A DNA stretch of 50,253 nt, taken from the NCBI GenBank assembly GCA_023251435.1, contig JAHEYU010000044.1, forward strand, positions 1 to 50,253, in the 5' to 3' direction. The stretch comes from Bacteroidota bacterium. GTDB lineage: Bacteria > Bacteroidota > Bacteroidia > Bacteroidales > Prolixibacteraceae. This document shows, piece by piece, positions 18,521 through 26,803 of the stretch (within the stretch, counting starts at the first letter, position 1; the number at the start of each line of letters is the position of its first letter). The position numbers and the translations under genes were made by a program. The notes beneath the pieces are model-generated. The model worked only from the letters and a program-made list of their open reading frames with translations. It did no database searches and had not been told where the DNA came from.

Positions 18521-21370
18521 ATGAAGAAAATTCTGTTTTTATCTGCGATTGTGCTTGTTTTGGCTGCATGCTCGCAAAAAGTATGGGAGAAAACTTCGGA
18601 AGGAGTAACGATTTACCCAAAATCTAAAACCGATAAGGGAGCCCGGGCAATTAGGCTTGATGTGGTTAACGATCAGATCATTCGCGTTGTGGCATCGCCA
18701 ACCAATGAGTTTTCAAGCGACAAAAGTCTTTGCGTAGTCGATCAAACTGGTGCACCCGTCAGCTTCGAAGTATTTGAACAAAACGATAGTTTAATTCTGA
18801 CCACCGCAAAAGTAAAAGCCAAAGTTTCGCTGAATTCAGGCGCGGTGGTTTTTCTTGATGAAAACAACCGGGTCATTCTTCAGGAAAGAGAAAGTGAAGG
18901 AAAATCGTTTTCGCCGATTACTGTTGAAGGTACCGCAGGTTATTCTTTCTCGCAGGTGTTTGAATCGCCTGATGATGAGGCTTTTTACGGATTGGGACAG
19001 CACCAGTCTGACGAATTTAACTACAAAGGTCGCAACGAAATCTTGTTTCAGTACAATACCAAAGTGTCGGTTCCTTTCGTGGTTTCGAACAAAAACTATG
19101 GTCTCTTGTGGGATAATTATTCAATTACCAAATTTGGCGATCCGCGCGATTATTCTGAAATGGATCTATTTAAACTTTACAATTCGAAAGGCGAGGAGGG
19201 TGGTTTATCCGGAATTTATTATACCAATTCAGACACCAATCAGGTTTTTATAAACCGGAATGAATCATCTATTGATTACGAAAATCTGGAAACCATCAAA
19301 AAATTTCCGGAGGGATTTCAGTTCAATAATTCGACCATCGTTTGGAAAGGCCAGATTGAACCCAAAGAATCAGGCGAATTTCATTTCAAACTGTATTATG
19401 CCGGATACACCAAAGTTTACATTAACGACGAACTGGTAGTTCCTGAACGCTGGCGTACAGCCTGGAATCCAAATACCTGGAAGTTCAGCAAAGAATTGGA
19501 GCAAGGCAAAAAATATTCGCTTCGTCTGGAATGGAAACCCGATGGCGGAACTTCATACGTTGGTCTGAAAGCCTTAAGCCCACGCTCAAAAGCCGATCAG
19601 GAAGCGCTGACACTTTCTTCTGAAATGGGCGACCAGATTGATTACTATTTCATCAAAGGAGACAATTTGGACGAAGTAATCAGCGGTTACCGCACTGTGA
19701 CCGGCAAAGCTCAGATTATGCCCAAATGGGCGATGGGTTACTGGCAAAGTCGCGAACGCTACAAGTCTGCTGACGAACTGGTTGATGTGGTGAAAGAATA
19801 CCGCAAACGCCAGATTCCGCTCGATAATATTGTGCTCGACTGGAGCTACTGGCCCACCGAATCATGGGGTTCGCACGAGTTTAATCCTAAGTTTTTTGCC
19901 GATCCGGCTGGAATGGTAAATCAGGTACACGATTTAAATGCCAAAATTATGATTTCGGTTTGGCCAAAATTCTATCATACCACCGATCATTACAAGGAAT
20001 TCGACAGCAAAGGCTGGATGTATCAACGCGCTACAAAAGACAGCGTTCGCGATTGGATTGGCAAAGGCTACATTGGTTCGTTCTACGATGCCTACAACCC
20101 GGATGCCCGCAAATTATTCTGGAGCCAGATGAAAGAACACCTTTACACCAAAGGTTTTGATGCCTGGTGGATGGACGCTTCTGAACCTGATATTCTGTCG
20201 AATGCAAGCATCGAATACCGCAAAGAGCTGATGACACCAACTGCTTTGGGGCCATCGACTAAATATTTCAACGCGTATGCGCTCATGAATGCCGAAGCGA
20301 TTTACAATGGTCAGCGCGGCGAAGATCCCAATAAGCGCGTGTTCCTTCTGACCCGCTCCGGATTTGCCGGATTGCAGCGCTATTCGACAGCCACCTGGAG
20401 CGGCGACATTGGCACCCGTTGGGAAGATATGAAAGCCCAGATTTCAGCAGGTCTGAACTTCGCAATTTCAGGAGTTCCATATTGGACGATGGACATTGGC
20501 GGATTCTGTGTGGAGAATCGTTACGTGCGTGCAAAAGAGGGTTCTGAAGATTTAAACGAATGGCGCGAATTGAACAGTCGCTGGTACCAGTTTGGTGCTT
20601 TCTGTCCGTTGTTCCGCAGTCATGGGCAGTTCCCATACCGCGAAGTGTTTAATATTGCTCCCGAAAACCATCCGGCTTATAAAAGCATGGTGTACGTGAA
20701 TAAACTGCGTTACCGCCTGATGCCGTATATTTATTCGCTGGCCGGAAAAACACATTTCGAAGATTATACGATTATGCGCCCGCTGGTAATGGATTTTAAC
20801 GGCGATGCACAAGTAAACAACATTGGCGATCAGTACATGTTCGGCCCTTCGTTGATGGTTGCTCCTGTATATGAGTACAAAGCGCGCAACCGCGAGGTTT
20901 ATTTTCCTGCGGCGAATGGCTGGTACGATTTGTACTCCGGAAAATATACTGAAGGTGGACAAAAAGTTAGTGTTGACGCCCCTTATGAACGGATGCCATT
21001 GTTTGTGAAAGAAGGTTCTATCGTGCCTTTTGGTCCAGAAATTCAATACACCGGTGAAAAGCAGGCCGATGAAATAACCTTGTACGTTTACACCGGAAAA
21101 GATGCCGAATTTACCTTGTATGAGGACGAAGGCGTAAATTACAACTACGAAAAAGGTGCTTTCGGTACCATTCAGTTTAAATATAGCGAACAATCCGGAA
21201 AACTGACTATTGGCGATGTAAATGGCTCGTTCGAAGGAATGCTGAAATCGCGCACTTTCAACATTGTTTGGGTTGGAAAACAAAAGCCGGTTGCTTTTGA
21301 TTTGAGCAAGAAAGCAGATGCAACGATTGTATACGAAGGAAAAGCGATGGAAGTAGCAAGGCCATTGTAG
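18521..21370 (+). CDS. GH31 lipoprotein with PA14 insert, probable alpha-xylosidase/alpha-glucosidase
   Basis: The 949-residue protein has a lipoprotein signal peptide with lipobox LAAC (Cys17). It then shows the GH31 N-terminal beta-sandwich (EAFYGLGQHQSDEFNYKGR), a PA14-type domain inserted at about 230-355 (GEFHFKLYYAGYTKVYINDE) and the catalytic barrel (IMPKWAMGYWQSRERYKS onward). The nucleophile is Asp552 in WWMDASEPD and the acid/base Asp629 in WSGDIGTRW. Length, PA14 insert and active-site wording match the alpha-xylosidases of xyloglucan loci such as BoGH31A, so release of xylose from xyloglucan oligosaccharides is the leading guess; alpha-glucosidase is the alternative. No other xyloglucan genes lie in the window. 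Neighbours are YfcC upstream and a GntR regulator downstream. Confidence 0.9.
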   Translation: MKKILFLSAIVLVLAACSQKVWEKTSEGVTIYPKSKTDKGARAIRLDVVNDQIIRVVASPTNEFSSDKSLCVVDQTGAPVSFEVFEQNDSLILTTAKVKAKVSLNSGAVVFLDENNRVILQERESEGKSFSPITVEGTAGYSFSQVFESPDDEAFYGLGQHQSDEFNYKGRNEILFQYNTKVSVPFVVSNKNYGLLWDNYSITKFGDPRDYSEMDLFKLYNSKGEEGGLSGIYYTNSDTNQVFINRNESSIDYENLETIKKFPEGFQFNNSTIVWKGQIEPKESGEFHFKLYYAGYTKVYINDELVVPERWRTAWNPNTWKFSKELEQGKKYSLRLEWKPDGGTSYVGLKALSPRSKADQEALTLSSEMGDQIDYYFIKGDNLDEVISGYRTVTGKAQIMPKWAMGYWQSRERYKSADELVDVVKEYRKRQIPLDNIVLDWSYWPTESWGSHEFNPKFFADPAGMVNQVHDLNAKIMISVWPKFYHTTDHYKEFDSKGWMYQRATKDSVRDWIGKGYIGSFYDAYNPDARKLFWSQMKEHLYTKGFDAWWMDASEPDILSNASIEYRKELMTPTALGPSTKYFNAYALMNAEAIYNGQRGEDPNKRVFLLTRSGFAGLQRYSTATWSGDIGTRWEDMKAQISAGLNFAISGVPYWTMDIGGFCVENRYVRAKEGSEDLNEWRELNSRWYQFGAFCPLFRSHGQFPYREVFNIAPENHPAYKSMVYVNKLRYRLMPYIYSLAGKTHFEDYTIMRPLVMDFNGDAQVNNIGDQYMFGPSLMVAPVYEYKARNREVYFPAANGWYDLYSGKYTEGGQKVSVDAPYERMPLFVKEGSIVPFGPEIQYTGEKQADEITLYVYTGKDAEFTLYEDEGVNYNYEKGAFGTIQFKYSEQSGKLTIGDVNGSFEGMLKSRTFNIVWVGKQKPVAFDLSKKADATIVYEGKAMEVARPL

Positions 21371-21372
21371 AG

Positions 21373-21388
21373 ACAGGACATGTCCTGT
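21373..21388. repeat. 16-bp perfect palindrome just after the GH31 stop
   Basis: The palindrome acaggacatgtcctgt begins 2 bp after the GH31 stop codon. It has the look of one arm pair of a dispersed palindromic repeat with a degraded right flank (tgtcctgtatctgtgcg). It is separate from the terminator that follows. Confidence 0.5.
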
Positions 21389-21419
21389 ATCTGTGCGAAT
21401 CGTAAAATCGGGACATCAA

Positions 21420-21460
21420 AAAAACCTTTTTCAAAGCTTTATGCTTTGGAAAAGGTTTTT
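21420..21460 (+). terminator. Intrinsic terminator after GH31
   Basis: An 18-bp stem (21420-21437 with 21443-21460, one G-T pair) and 5-nt loop have a T-rich right arm continuing into ttct. It separates GH31 from the GntR gene. Confidence 0.8.
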
Positions 21461-21461
21461 C

Positions 21462-21501
21462 TGTATGATAGCATACAAATTGCAAAAAATCATTTTCTTT
21501 G
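21462..21501 (+). promoter_or_regulatory. Inverted repeat over the putative promoter of the GntR regulator
   Basis: The inverted repeat tgtatg-atag-cataca (21462-21477) is followed 16 bp later by tttctttg (21494-21501), one mismatch from TAnnTTTG. The repeat would cover the -33 region, a typical position for an autoregulatory GntR/FadR operator. Confidence 0.4.
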
Positions 21502-21533
21502 TGTAAACAAGCTGATATTAAACCAGATTAATC

Positions 21534-22265
21534 ATGGATGCGATGGAAGATATTTTTCAAAAAATTGGCACAACCCAAACATTAAGTCAGAAAATAGAAC
21601 GGAATATTGAACGGGCGATTCGTGAGAAAAAGTTGCCTATTGGGGCTAAACTTCCTTCTGAACGCGAGTTGTGTGAGATGTTTGCCGTTAGCCGAACAGC
21701 TCTTCGCGAAGCTTTACGACGTTTAAGCGCACGCGGATTAATCGAAATCAAGAAGGGTAGTGGGATGGTGGTTACCAAGATCGAATTAAAGGATGCCATC
21801 AGTTCTCTCAACTTGTATTACGACTTGAAGTTTGATGAAAATCTAATCAGTCAGATTATTGAACTTCGCCTGGCTTTTGAACCTGAAATTGCTAAAATGG
21901 CAGCGCTTAACCGCACCGAAGAAGATCTGAAAATCATGGAGAACAATTTGATCGAATTTGCCAAATGCAATCCGGATAATACCCAACTCGAATCAGATAT
22001 CGACAACCGTTTCCATCTGGCGGTAGCCCGTGCTACCGAAAATCCTTTTGTGATTATTACGATGGAGCCTGTGCACAATCTGTTGCCACGAATGCGTAAT
22101 TTTATTTATGCCAACATTGACGGAGAAAAGGAAATTACCCTCGGATATCACAAAGAAATTGTGAATGCCATTCGCGAACGGGATGCTGACCGGGCTTATG
22201 AAAAAATGCAGGCTCACATTGATCGGAACATGCAGGTTTATAATAAGTTTTTTAAACAGACTTAG
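21534..22265 (+). CDS. GntR-family transcriptional regulator, FadR/FCD subfamily
   Basis: The 243-residue protein has an N-terminal winged helix (about 15-82, including KLPSERELCEMFAVSRTALREALRRL) and an all-helical FCD effector domain (about 100-235). The FCD metal-site residues are present: Asp157 and His161 (DNRFH), His206 (GYHKEI) and His228 (AHIDRN). Such regulators usually sense a carboxylated sugar or organic acid, for example uronates, gluconate or lactate, and often repress transport and catabolic genes. Candidate targets are its own promoter, GH31 and the YfcC carrier just upstream. It ends at a terminator shared with the convergent HEPN gene. An alternative start three codons in (Met4) cannot be excluded. 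Confidence 0.9.
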   Translation: MDAMEDIFQKIGTTQTLSQKIERNIERAIREKKLPIGAKLPSERELCEMFAVSRTALREALRRLSARGLIEIKKGSGMVVTKIELKDAISSLNLYYDLKFDENLISQIIELRLAFEPEIAKMAALNRTEEDLKIMENNLIEFAKCNPDNTQLESDIDNRFHLAVARATENPFVIITMEPVHNLLPRMRNFIYANIDGEKEITLGYHKEIVNAIRERDADRAYEKMQAHIDRNMQVYNKFFKQT

Positions 22266-22280
22266 ATTAACCCTATAAAA

Positions 22281-22318
22281 AATAAATAAGGCAGCTCAAA
22301 TGGGCTGCCTTATTTATT
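22281..22318. terminator. Bidirectional terminator between GntR and HEPN genes
   Basis: A perfect 15-bp stem (22281-22295 with 22304-22318) has an 8-nt loop and A/T-rich outer arms. The right arm overlaps the HEPN stop codon (22317-22319). Confidence 0.8.
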
Positions 22319-22715
22319 ATACAGATTTTGCTATTTCTTTTTCTATTTCTCGTATCATTTCTAAAACATCATTAAACCTGGGTTTGACCGATTCTGGTTC
22401 AAAGTCAAATACATTTCCATAATCTGCCTTTTGTCGCCAGTCGTATAATTCAGACAATAAAGCACCATATTTTCTATCAAGTTTTCCTGATTTGATAAAA
22501 TGAAGAGAAAACTGACTTCGTACGCCTGAATGAGAAACGGAATCAATCTCATTTTTAACAAGAAGAGCATTTACCGCATAAAAGACTGCATAATAAAGTC
22601 GGTTTACTGCCGAATTCCAAAATCCATTTTCAGCTAGAACTTTGGCTGCATCAAACGTATTCAATGCAGATTTTATCCGGTATTGGACATATTCGGACCT
22701 TTCTTCTAGACTCAT
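22317..22715 (-). CDS. HEPN-domain protein paired with an MNT nucleotidyltransferase
   Basis: The start is taken at 22715 (MSLEERSEYVQYRIKSALNT), where the ATG overlaps the nucleotidyltransferase stop by 4 bp. A longer frame from 22778 would run over the upstream gene. The 132-residue protein is all-helical with the HEPN core RLYYAVFYAVNALLV, SHSGVRSQFSLHFIKSG and YDWRQKADYG, as in the PF05168/COG1895 group. An Arg66-x5-His72 arrangement (RSQFSLH) is close to, but not the same as, the RX4HXY RNase motif of HepT toxins, so nuclease activity is uncertain. With the MNT partner it forms a minimal MNT/HEPN module, either a toxin-antitoxin pair or a nucleotide-transfer complex. Its stop lies inside the terminator. 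Confidence 0.85.
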   Translation of the reverse strand: MSLEERSEYVQYRIKSALNTFDAAKVLAENGFWNSAVNRLYYAVFYAVNALLVKNEIDSVSHSGVRSQFSLHFIKSGKLDRKYGALLSELYDWRQKADYGNVFDFEPESVKPRFNDVLEMIREIEKEIAKSV

Positions 22716-23029
22716 ATACTTATTCCTTCCTTTTTGACATTCGCATAAAATGGGGAAATTCGTTGTTTTGTATTCCAATCATTTTTTGAATAGGCAATGA
22801 GGGAAAACGGTTCACCCGTCTCTAATTCCAGATTATATAAATTGTTTCTAAACAGTTGTTCCTTGTCAAGATCAACGGGATATTCGGTTAAAACAAGTAA
22901 ATCCCAGTCAGAATCAATCCTTTCATCACCTCTGGCTCTTGAACCAAACAGTATGATCTGTGCGCCGGGGTCAATCTCATCAATCTTTTTCCTGATCAGT
23001 CGGGCAATATGTTTTGTTTTTTTGTTCAT
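22712..23029 (-). CDS. MNT-type nucleotidyltransferase (minimal, putative antitoxin of HEPN partner)
   Basis: The 105-residue protein shows the minimal nucleotidyltransferase signature GSRARGDERIDSDWD, with Gly29-Ser30, ten residues, then Asp41 and Asp43 (GSX10DXD). The usual third acidic strand position reads PFSLIAYS (about residues 74-81), with no obvious acidic residue. In MntA/HepT systems the MNT partner adds AMP to the HEPN toxin and silences it; the same gene order (MNT first, HEPN second, ATGA overlap) is seen here. A putative minus-strand -7 box lies 50 bp upstream. The gene sits alone with its partner between GntR and transketolase. Whether this is a functional toxin-antitoxin pair is inferred. 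Confidence 0.85.
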   Translation of the reverse strand: MNKKTKHIARLIRKKIDEIDPGAQIILFGSRARGDERIDSDWDLLVLTEYPVDLDKEQLFRNNLYNLELETGEPFSLIAYSKNDWNTKQRISPFYANVKKEGISI

Positions 23030-23079
23030 GTGATCAAAATTATGAATTTTTTATCTTTTCCGACAGTCACAATAGTATT

Positions 23080-23087
23080 CAAATATA
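23080..23087 (-). promoter_or_regulatory. Putative -7 box for the MNT/HEPN pair
   Basis: On the minus strand the octamer reads tatatttg, matching TAnnTTTG. Transcription would start near 23073, about 44 nt before the MNT start codon. The -33 element is weak. Confidence 0.45.
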
Positions 23088-23112
23088 AGAAAGATGAAAG
23101 ATTATCTACAGT

Positions 23113-23149
23113 AAAAAAAATACCCTGAAACCGATTGATTTCAGGGTAT
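23113..23149 (-). terminator. Intrinsic terminator of transketolase
   Basis: A perfect 11-bp stem (23120-23130 with 23139-23149) with an 8-nt loop is followed on the minus strand by a run of eight T (23113-23120). It lies 62 bp after the transketolase stop. A second, weaker hairpin (23154-23162 with 23182-23190) lies between. Confidence 0.8.
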
Positions 23150-23210
23150 CGAGAACTCTTCCTATAATTTACTAAAGCTTTGGAAGAGTTAAGAGTTAAT
23201 AGTCAATAAT

Positions 23211-25238
23211 TTACCCCAGTATTTCCTTCACCTGATTGTAAACATTCACGGCTGTAAAACCAAGTTTTTCGTCCAGAATGGTGTATGGTGCAGAGAAACC
23301 GAATGATTCCAATCCGAATACTTTTCCGTCGGCGCCAACTAAACCTTCCAGATTAACAGGCAACCCGGCAGTCATACCGAACTTTTTAATTCCTGAAGGA
23401 AGTACTGCTTGCTGATATTCTTTCGATTGGCTGCGGAATAATCCTTCGGAAGGAACAGAAACGATGCGGCATTTAATACCTTCTTTTTCCAATAATGCTT
23501 GTCCTTCAACCAAAGTAGCCACTTCAGAACCGCTGGCTAACAAGATTACATCAGGAGTACCTTCCGAATCGGTAACAATGTAAGCGCCTTTAGCAGCCTG
23601 TTGTGCTTCAGCGTAACGGTCGCCTTTTGAAGGAAGATTTTTGATGTTCTGACGTGAAAGTATCAGTGCTGTTGGCGTGTCAATATTTTCAAGAGCCAGT
23701 TTCCATGCAACGGTTGCTTCTTCAGCATCAGCCGGACGAAGCACCAATGTTGAATTTTTGCCGTGGTGGTTTTTCAGTTTTTCCATCAGGCGGATCTGAG
23801 CTTCCTGCTCAACAGGTTGGTGAGTTGGTCCGTCTTCTCCAACGCGGAAAGCATCGTGAGTCCAAACGTACTTAACAGGTAACTGCATCAGGGCGGCCAT
23901 ACGAACTGCAGGTTTCATGTAATCGGAGAAAACGAAGAATGTTCCGCAAACTGGAATAATACCGCCATGCAGTGCCATGCCGTTCATGATACAAGCCATG
24001 GTCAGCTCGCAAACGCCAGCCTGAAAGAATGATCCGGAGAAATCACCTTTTTTGAATGCGGTAGTCTTTTTCAGGAATCCATCAGTTTTATCAGAGTTTG
24101 AAAGGTCGGCTGAAGAAACCACCATATTTTCAACTTCGCCGGCAAAAGCAGCCAAAACGGTGCTTGAAGCAGCACGAGTAGCTGAACCTGCTTTCTGTGC
24201 AATTTTGCTAAAATCGAATGAAGGAACTTCTTTGCTGAAGAATTTAGCCAGCTTGGAAGCCAATTCAGGATTTGCTTTTGCCCATGCGTCCTGCTCTGCT
24301 TTTTTCTTTGCAGCAGCCGCAACTAATTCTGCTTTGCGGGCATCGAACATGGCCTGAACATCATCAAAAATTACGAATGGATTTGTTGGATCACCACCCA
24401 GATTCTCAATAGATTTTTCGAACGAAGCGCCTGCTTCACCCAATGGCATACCGTGAGTTTCGCAACGACGTTCGTAGCTCGAACCATCGGCTTTCAACGC
24501 GCCTTTGCCCATAATTGTTTTACCAATAATCAGCGTTGGTTTTTCTTTTTCAGCCTGAGCTTCTTTCAATGCAGCACGAATGGCATCAGCATTGTTACCT
24601 TCAATGGTAACCACTTTCCATCCCCATGCATCATATTTTTTCGCGGTATCCTCGTTGGTAACATCTTTGGTTTCAGTAGAAAGCTGGATGTCGTTCGAAT
24701 CGTAGAACATGATCAGGTTGTTCAATCCAAGGAACCCGGCAATACGTCCGGCACCTTGCGAAATTTCTTCCTGAACGCCACCGTCGGATATGAAGGTATA
24801 GGTTTTGTGCGCCATCCATTCACCAAAACGCTCAACCATAAAACGTTCGGCAATAGCAGCACCAACTGCCATTACGTGACCCTGACCGAGTGGTCCTGAT
24901 GTGTTTTCAACACCTCTGGCTGGTTCAACTTCAGGGTGCCCTGGAGTGGGGCTTCCCCATTGACGGAAATTAGCCAGTTCGTTCATGGTGTAATTTCCTG
25001 TCATCGACAGAATCGAGTATAACATTGGTGACATGTGTCCCGGATCGAGAAAGAAACGGTCGCGGTTAATCCATGTCATATCGCTTGGATCGTAATTCAG
25101 GAATTCTGAATACAGTACAGTGATGAAGTCGGCACCACCCATTGCGCCACCCGGATGGCCTGATTTGGCTTTTTCAACCATTGAAGCCGACAGAATTCTA
25201 ACATTGTCAGCAGCTTTTAATATTAGGTCTTTCCCCAT
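23211..25238 (-). CDS. tkt: Transketolase
   Basis: The 675-residue protein is full length for transketolase with the three usual domains. The N-terminal TPP domain shows KSGHPGGAMGGADF, FLDPGHMSPMLYS, GPLGQGHVMAVGAA and the TPP motif region ISDGGVQEE with DSNDIQLS. The middle pyrimidine-binding domain has the GVCELTMACIMNGMALHGG and WTHDAFRVGEDGPTHQPVEQ stretches, and the C-terminal domain reads VPSEGLFRSQ and LESFGFSAPY. It transfers two-carbon ketol units between sugar phosphates in the non-oxidative pentose phosphate pathway, in the cytoplasm. The middle linker (about 300-345) is unusually rich in Ala and Lys. It is preceded by serA on the same strand with a 123-bp gap holding its own promoter-like box. 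Confidence 0.97.
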   Translation of the reverse strand: MGKDLILKAADNVRILSASMVEKAKSGHPGGAMGGADFITVLYSEFLNYDPSDMTWINRDRFFLDPGHMSPMLYSILSMTGNYTMNELANFRQWGSPTPGHPEVEPARGVENTSGPLGQGHVMAVGAAIAERFMVERFGEWMAHKTYTFISDGGVQEEISQGAGRIAGFLGLNNLIMFYDSNDIQLSTETKDVTNEDTAKKYDAWGWKVVTIEGNNADAIRAALKEAQAEKEKPTLIIGKTIMGKGALKADGSSYERRCETHGMPLGEAGASFEKSIENLGGDPTNPFVIFDDVQAMFDARKAELVAAAAKKKAEQDAWAKANPELASKLAKFFSKEVPSFDFSKIAQKAGSATRAASSTVLAAFAGEVENMVVSSADLSNSDKTDGFLKKTTAFKKGDFSGSFFQAGVCELTMACIMNGMALHGGIIPVCGTFFVFSDYMKPAVRMAALMQLPVKYVWTHDAFRVGEDGPTHQPVEQEAQIRLMEKLKNHHGKNSTLVLRPADAEEATVAWKLALENIDTPTALILSRQNIKNLPSKGDRYAEAQQAAKGAYIVTDSEGTPDVILLASGSEVATLVEGQALLEKEGIKCRIVSVPSEGLFRSQSKEYQQAVLPSGIKKFGMTAGLPVNLEGLVGADGKVFGLESFGFSAPYTILDEKLGFTAVNVYNQVKEILG

Positions 25239-25291
25239 TTTTATTTAGTTTGAATGAATAAATTTCAAAACGACTTGTCTATACAAGATAA

Positions 25292-25333
25292 ATGCCCGGC
25301 AAATATAGTAATTACACTAAACTTACCGGGCAT
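25292..25333. promoter_or_regulatory. Hairpin with embedded -7 box upstream of transketolase
   Basis: An 8-bp inverted repeat (25292-25299 with 25326-25333) encloses 26 nt. The loop includes tatatttg on the minus strand (25307-25300), a TAnnTTTG match that would start tkt transcription near 25293. On the minus strand no T-run follows the stem, so it is a poor terminator for serA; a regulatory role is possible. Confidence 0.35.
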
Positions 25334-25361
25334 TTTATATTTTAAGACGCAAAAATTAATA

Positions 25362-26534
25362 TTATTTGGGAGGAAGTATGCGAACCATTACCACTCCATC
25401 AATAGCCGAAATCATGTTTTTTATCGTTGAAGGAACATTGCCGTCAATGTCGATAATGTTATAAGCTATTTCGTCTCTGTTTTTATTAAGCATGTTCGAG
25501 ATATTTAAACCTTCGTGAGCCAAAAGTGCCGAAATCTGGCTAACCATTTTCGGAACATTTTTATTGGCAACCACGATCCTGGTTCCTCCATTGCGTTCCA
25601 TTTCGGCAGTTGGGAAATTTACCGAATTAACGATATTCCCGTTTTCGAGATAATCGATGGTTTGATTTACGGCCATGATTGCGCAATTGGTTTCCGATTC
25701 TTCGGTCGAGGCTCCAAGGTGCGGAATTGCAATTATATTTTTTACGTTGATCAGTTCATCTTCAGGGAAATCTGTGACATATTTTCCAACTTTTCCGGAT
25801 TCGATGGCTTCAATCATATCCTGATTGTTTACCAGTCCGCCACGGGCAAAATTGAGGATTTTCACCCCGTTCTTCATCATTTTAATTTTGTCTTTATTGA
25901 TGAAGCCTTTGGTTTCGGGCATTTGCGGTATTTGAAGGGTCACAAAATCGGCATTGGCAAGCAATGATTCCAGACCTTCGGCTTTTTTTACATTTCGGCT
26001 CAATTTCCAGGCATGGGCTACCGAAATGTAAGGATCGTAACCTATCACGTTCATTCCAAGTGCCTGAGCTGCATTGGCCACCAAAACGCCGATAGCGCCT
26101 AGTCCTATGACAGCCAATGTTTTACCACGTATTTCAGTCCCTCCGAAGTTGGCCTTTCCTTTTTCAACCAGTCCCGGAACTTCGCTTCCTTTTCCTTTCA
26201 GCGTTTTTGCCCATTCTATTGAACTGGCAATATCGCGCGAAGCAAGCAGCATTCCGGCAATAACAATTTCTTTAACTCCATGAGCATTGGCTCCGGGCGT
26301 ATTGTAAACAACAATACCCTTTTCGGTACATTTTTCGACCGGAATATTATTGACACCGGCACCTGCACGGGCAATCGAAAGAAGACTCGATGGCAATTCC
26401 ATGTCGTGCATGGCCTGACTGCGAACAATGATGGCATCCGGAGATGCAAATTCGCTTGCGATTTCGTATTTGTCTAAAGGGAAAATCTTCAATCCTTCAG
26501 GATCGATCTTATTCAATGTCTGGATTTTGAACAT
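25362..26534 (-). CDS. serA: D-3-phosphoglycerate dehydrogenase with C-terminal ACT domain
   Basis: The start is placed at 26534 (MFKIQTLNKIDPEGLKIFPL); the frame continues upstream to 26573, but that ATG coincides with the predicted transcription start. The 390-residue enzyme has the D-isomer hydroxyacid dehydrogenase fold with the NAD motif GLGAIG (144-149), catalytic Arg231 (NFARGG), probable Glu258 (DFPEDE) and His272 (IPHLGAS). An ACT domain follows at about 318-390 (ISALLAHEGLNISNMLN), the usual serine feedback site. It oxidises 3-phosphoglycerate to 3-phosphohydroxypyruvate, the first step of serine synthesis. No serC lies next to it here; in many Bacteroidota serC-serA are adjacent. 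Cytoplasmic. Confidence 0.93.
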   Translation of the reverse strand: MFKIQTLNKIDPEGLKIFPLDKYEIASEFASPDAIIVRSQAMHDMELPSSLLSIARAGAGVNNIPVEKCTEKGIVVYNTPGANAHGVKEIVIAGMLLASRDIASSIEWAKTLKGKGSEVPGLVEKGKANFGGTEIRGKTLAVIGLGAIGVLVANAAQALGMNVIGYDPYISVAHAWKLSRNVKKAEGLESLLANADFVTLQIPQMPETKGFINKDKIKMMKNGVKILNFARGGLVNNQDMIEAIESGKVGKYVTDFPEDELINVKNIIAIPHLGASTEESETNCAIMAVNQTIDYLENGNIVNSVNFPTAEMERNGGTRIVVANKNVPKMVSQISALLAHEGLNISNMLNKNRDEIAYNIIDIDGNVPSTIKNMISAIDGVVMVRILPPK

Positions 26535-26651
26535 GATAGTTGGGTTTTTTTTTGTCATGAAAAAGTATGACAAAGATCACAAATTTATTTAAAAACTGAA
26601 GTTGTTTCGATGAAAAAATCAATTTTTGATTGTAAATTTAATATGAATTGC

Positions 26652-26683
26652 TTGTTAATAAATGTAAATTATTCTTAGTTTTG
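26652..26683 (+). promoter_or_regulatory. Putative promoter of the double SusCD operon
   Basis: TTG at 26652-26654 and tagttttg at 26676-26683 (TAnnTTTG) are 21 bp apart, matching the Bacteroidota promoter layout. Transcription would start near 26690, leaving a leader of about 200 nt with the palindrome inside it. Confidence 0.45.
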
Positions 26684-26774
26684 AACACAGATTTTTCAAA
26701 TAATTGATTGAATCTAGCTTAAAGCTTTCTTTTTTAACCTTAAACTATTGCTTATGAATTGATGTTTTTTTTGT

Positions 26775-26803
26775 GAAACCCATGCAATCGATTGCAGGGT
26801 TTC
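26775..26803. promoter_or_regulatory. LacI-like palindrome upstream of susC
   Basis: A perfect 14-bp palindrome (tgcaatcgattgca, 26783-26796) with a central CG is extended on both sides by gaaaccc/gggtttc (26775-26781 and 26797-26803), with one unpaired A at 26782. The core fits the TGnAAnCGnTTnCA form of LacI-family operators. It lies about 90 bp before the susC start and downstream of the putative promoter, a repressor position. As RNA it would also form a long hairpin. No LacI gene is in the window. Confidence 0.6.

Noticed and set aside
20552-21283. 243-codon minus-strand open frame within GH31
   Set aside because: It lies fully antisense to the conserved C-terminal part of GH31; the coding signal belongs to GH31.
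21420-21460. Operator for the GntR regulator
   Set aside because: The stem is long, A/T-rich at the base and followed by T residues, so it is better explained as the GH31 terminator.
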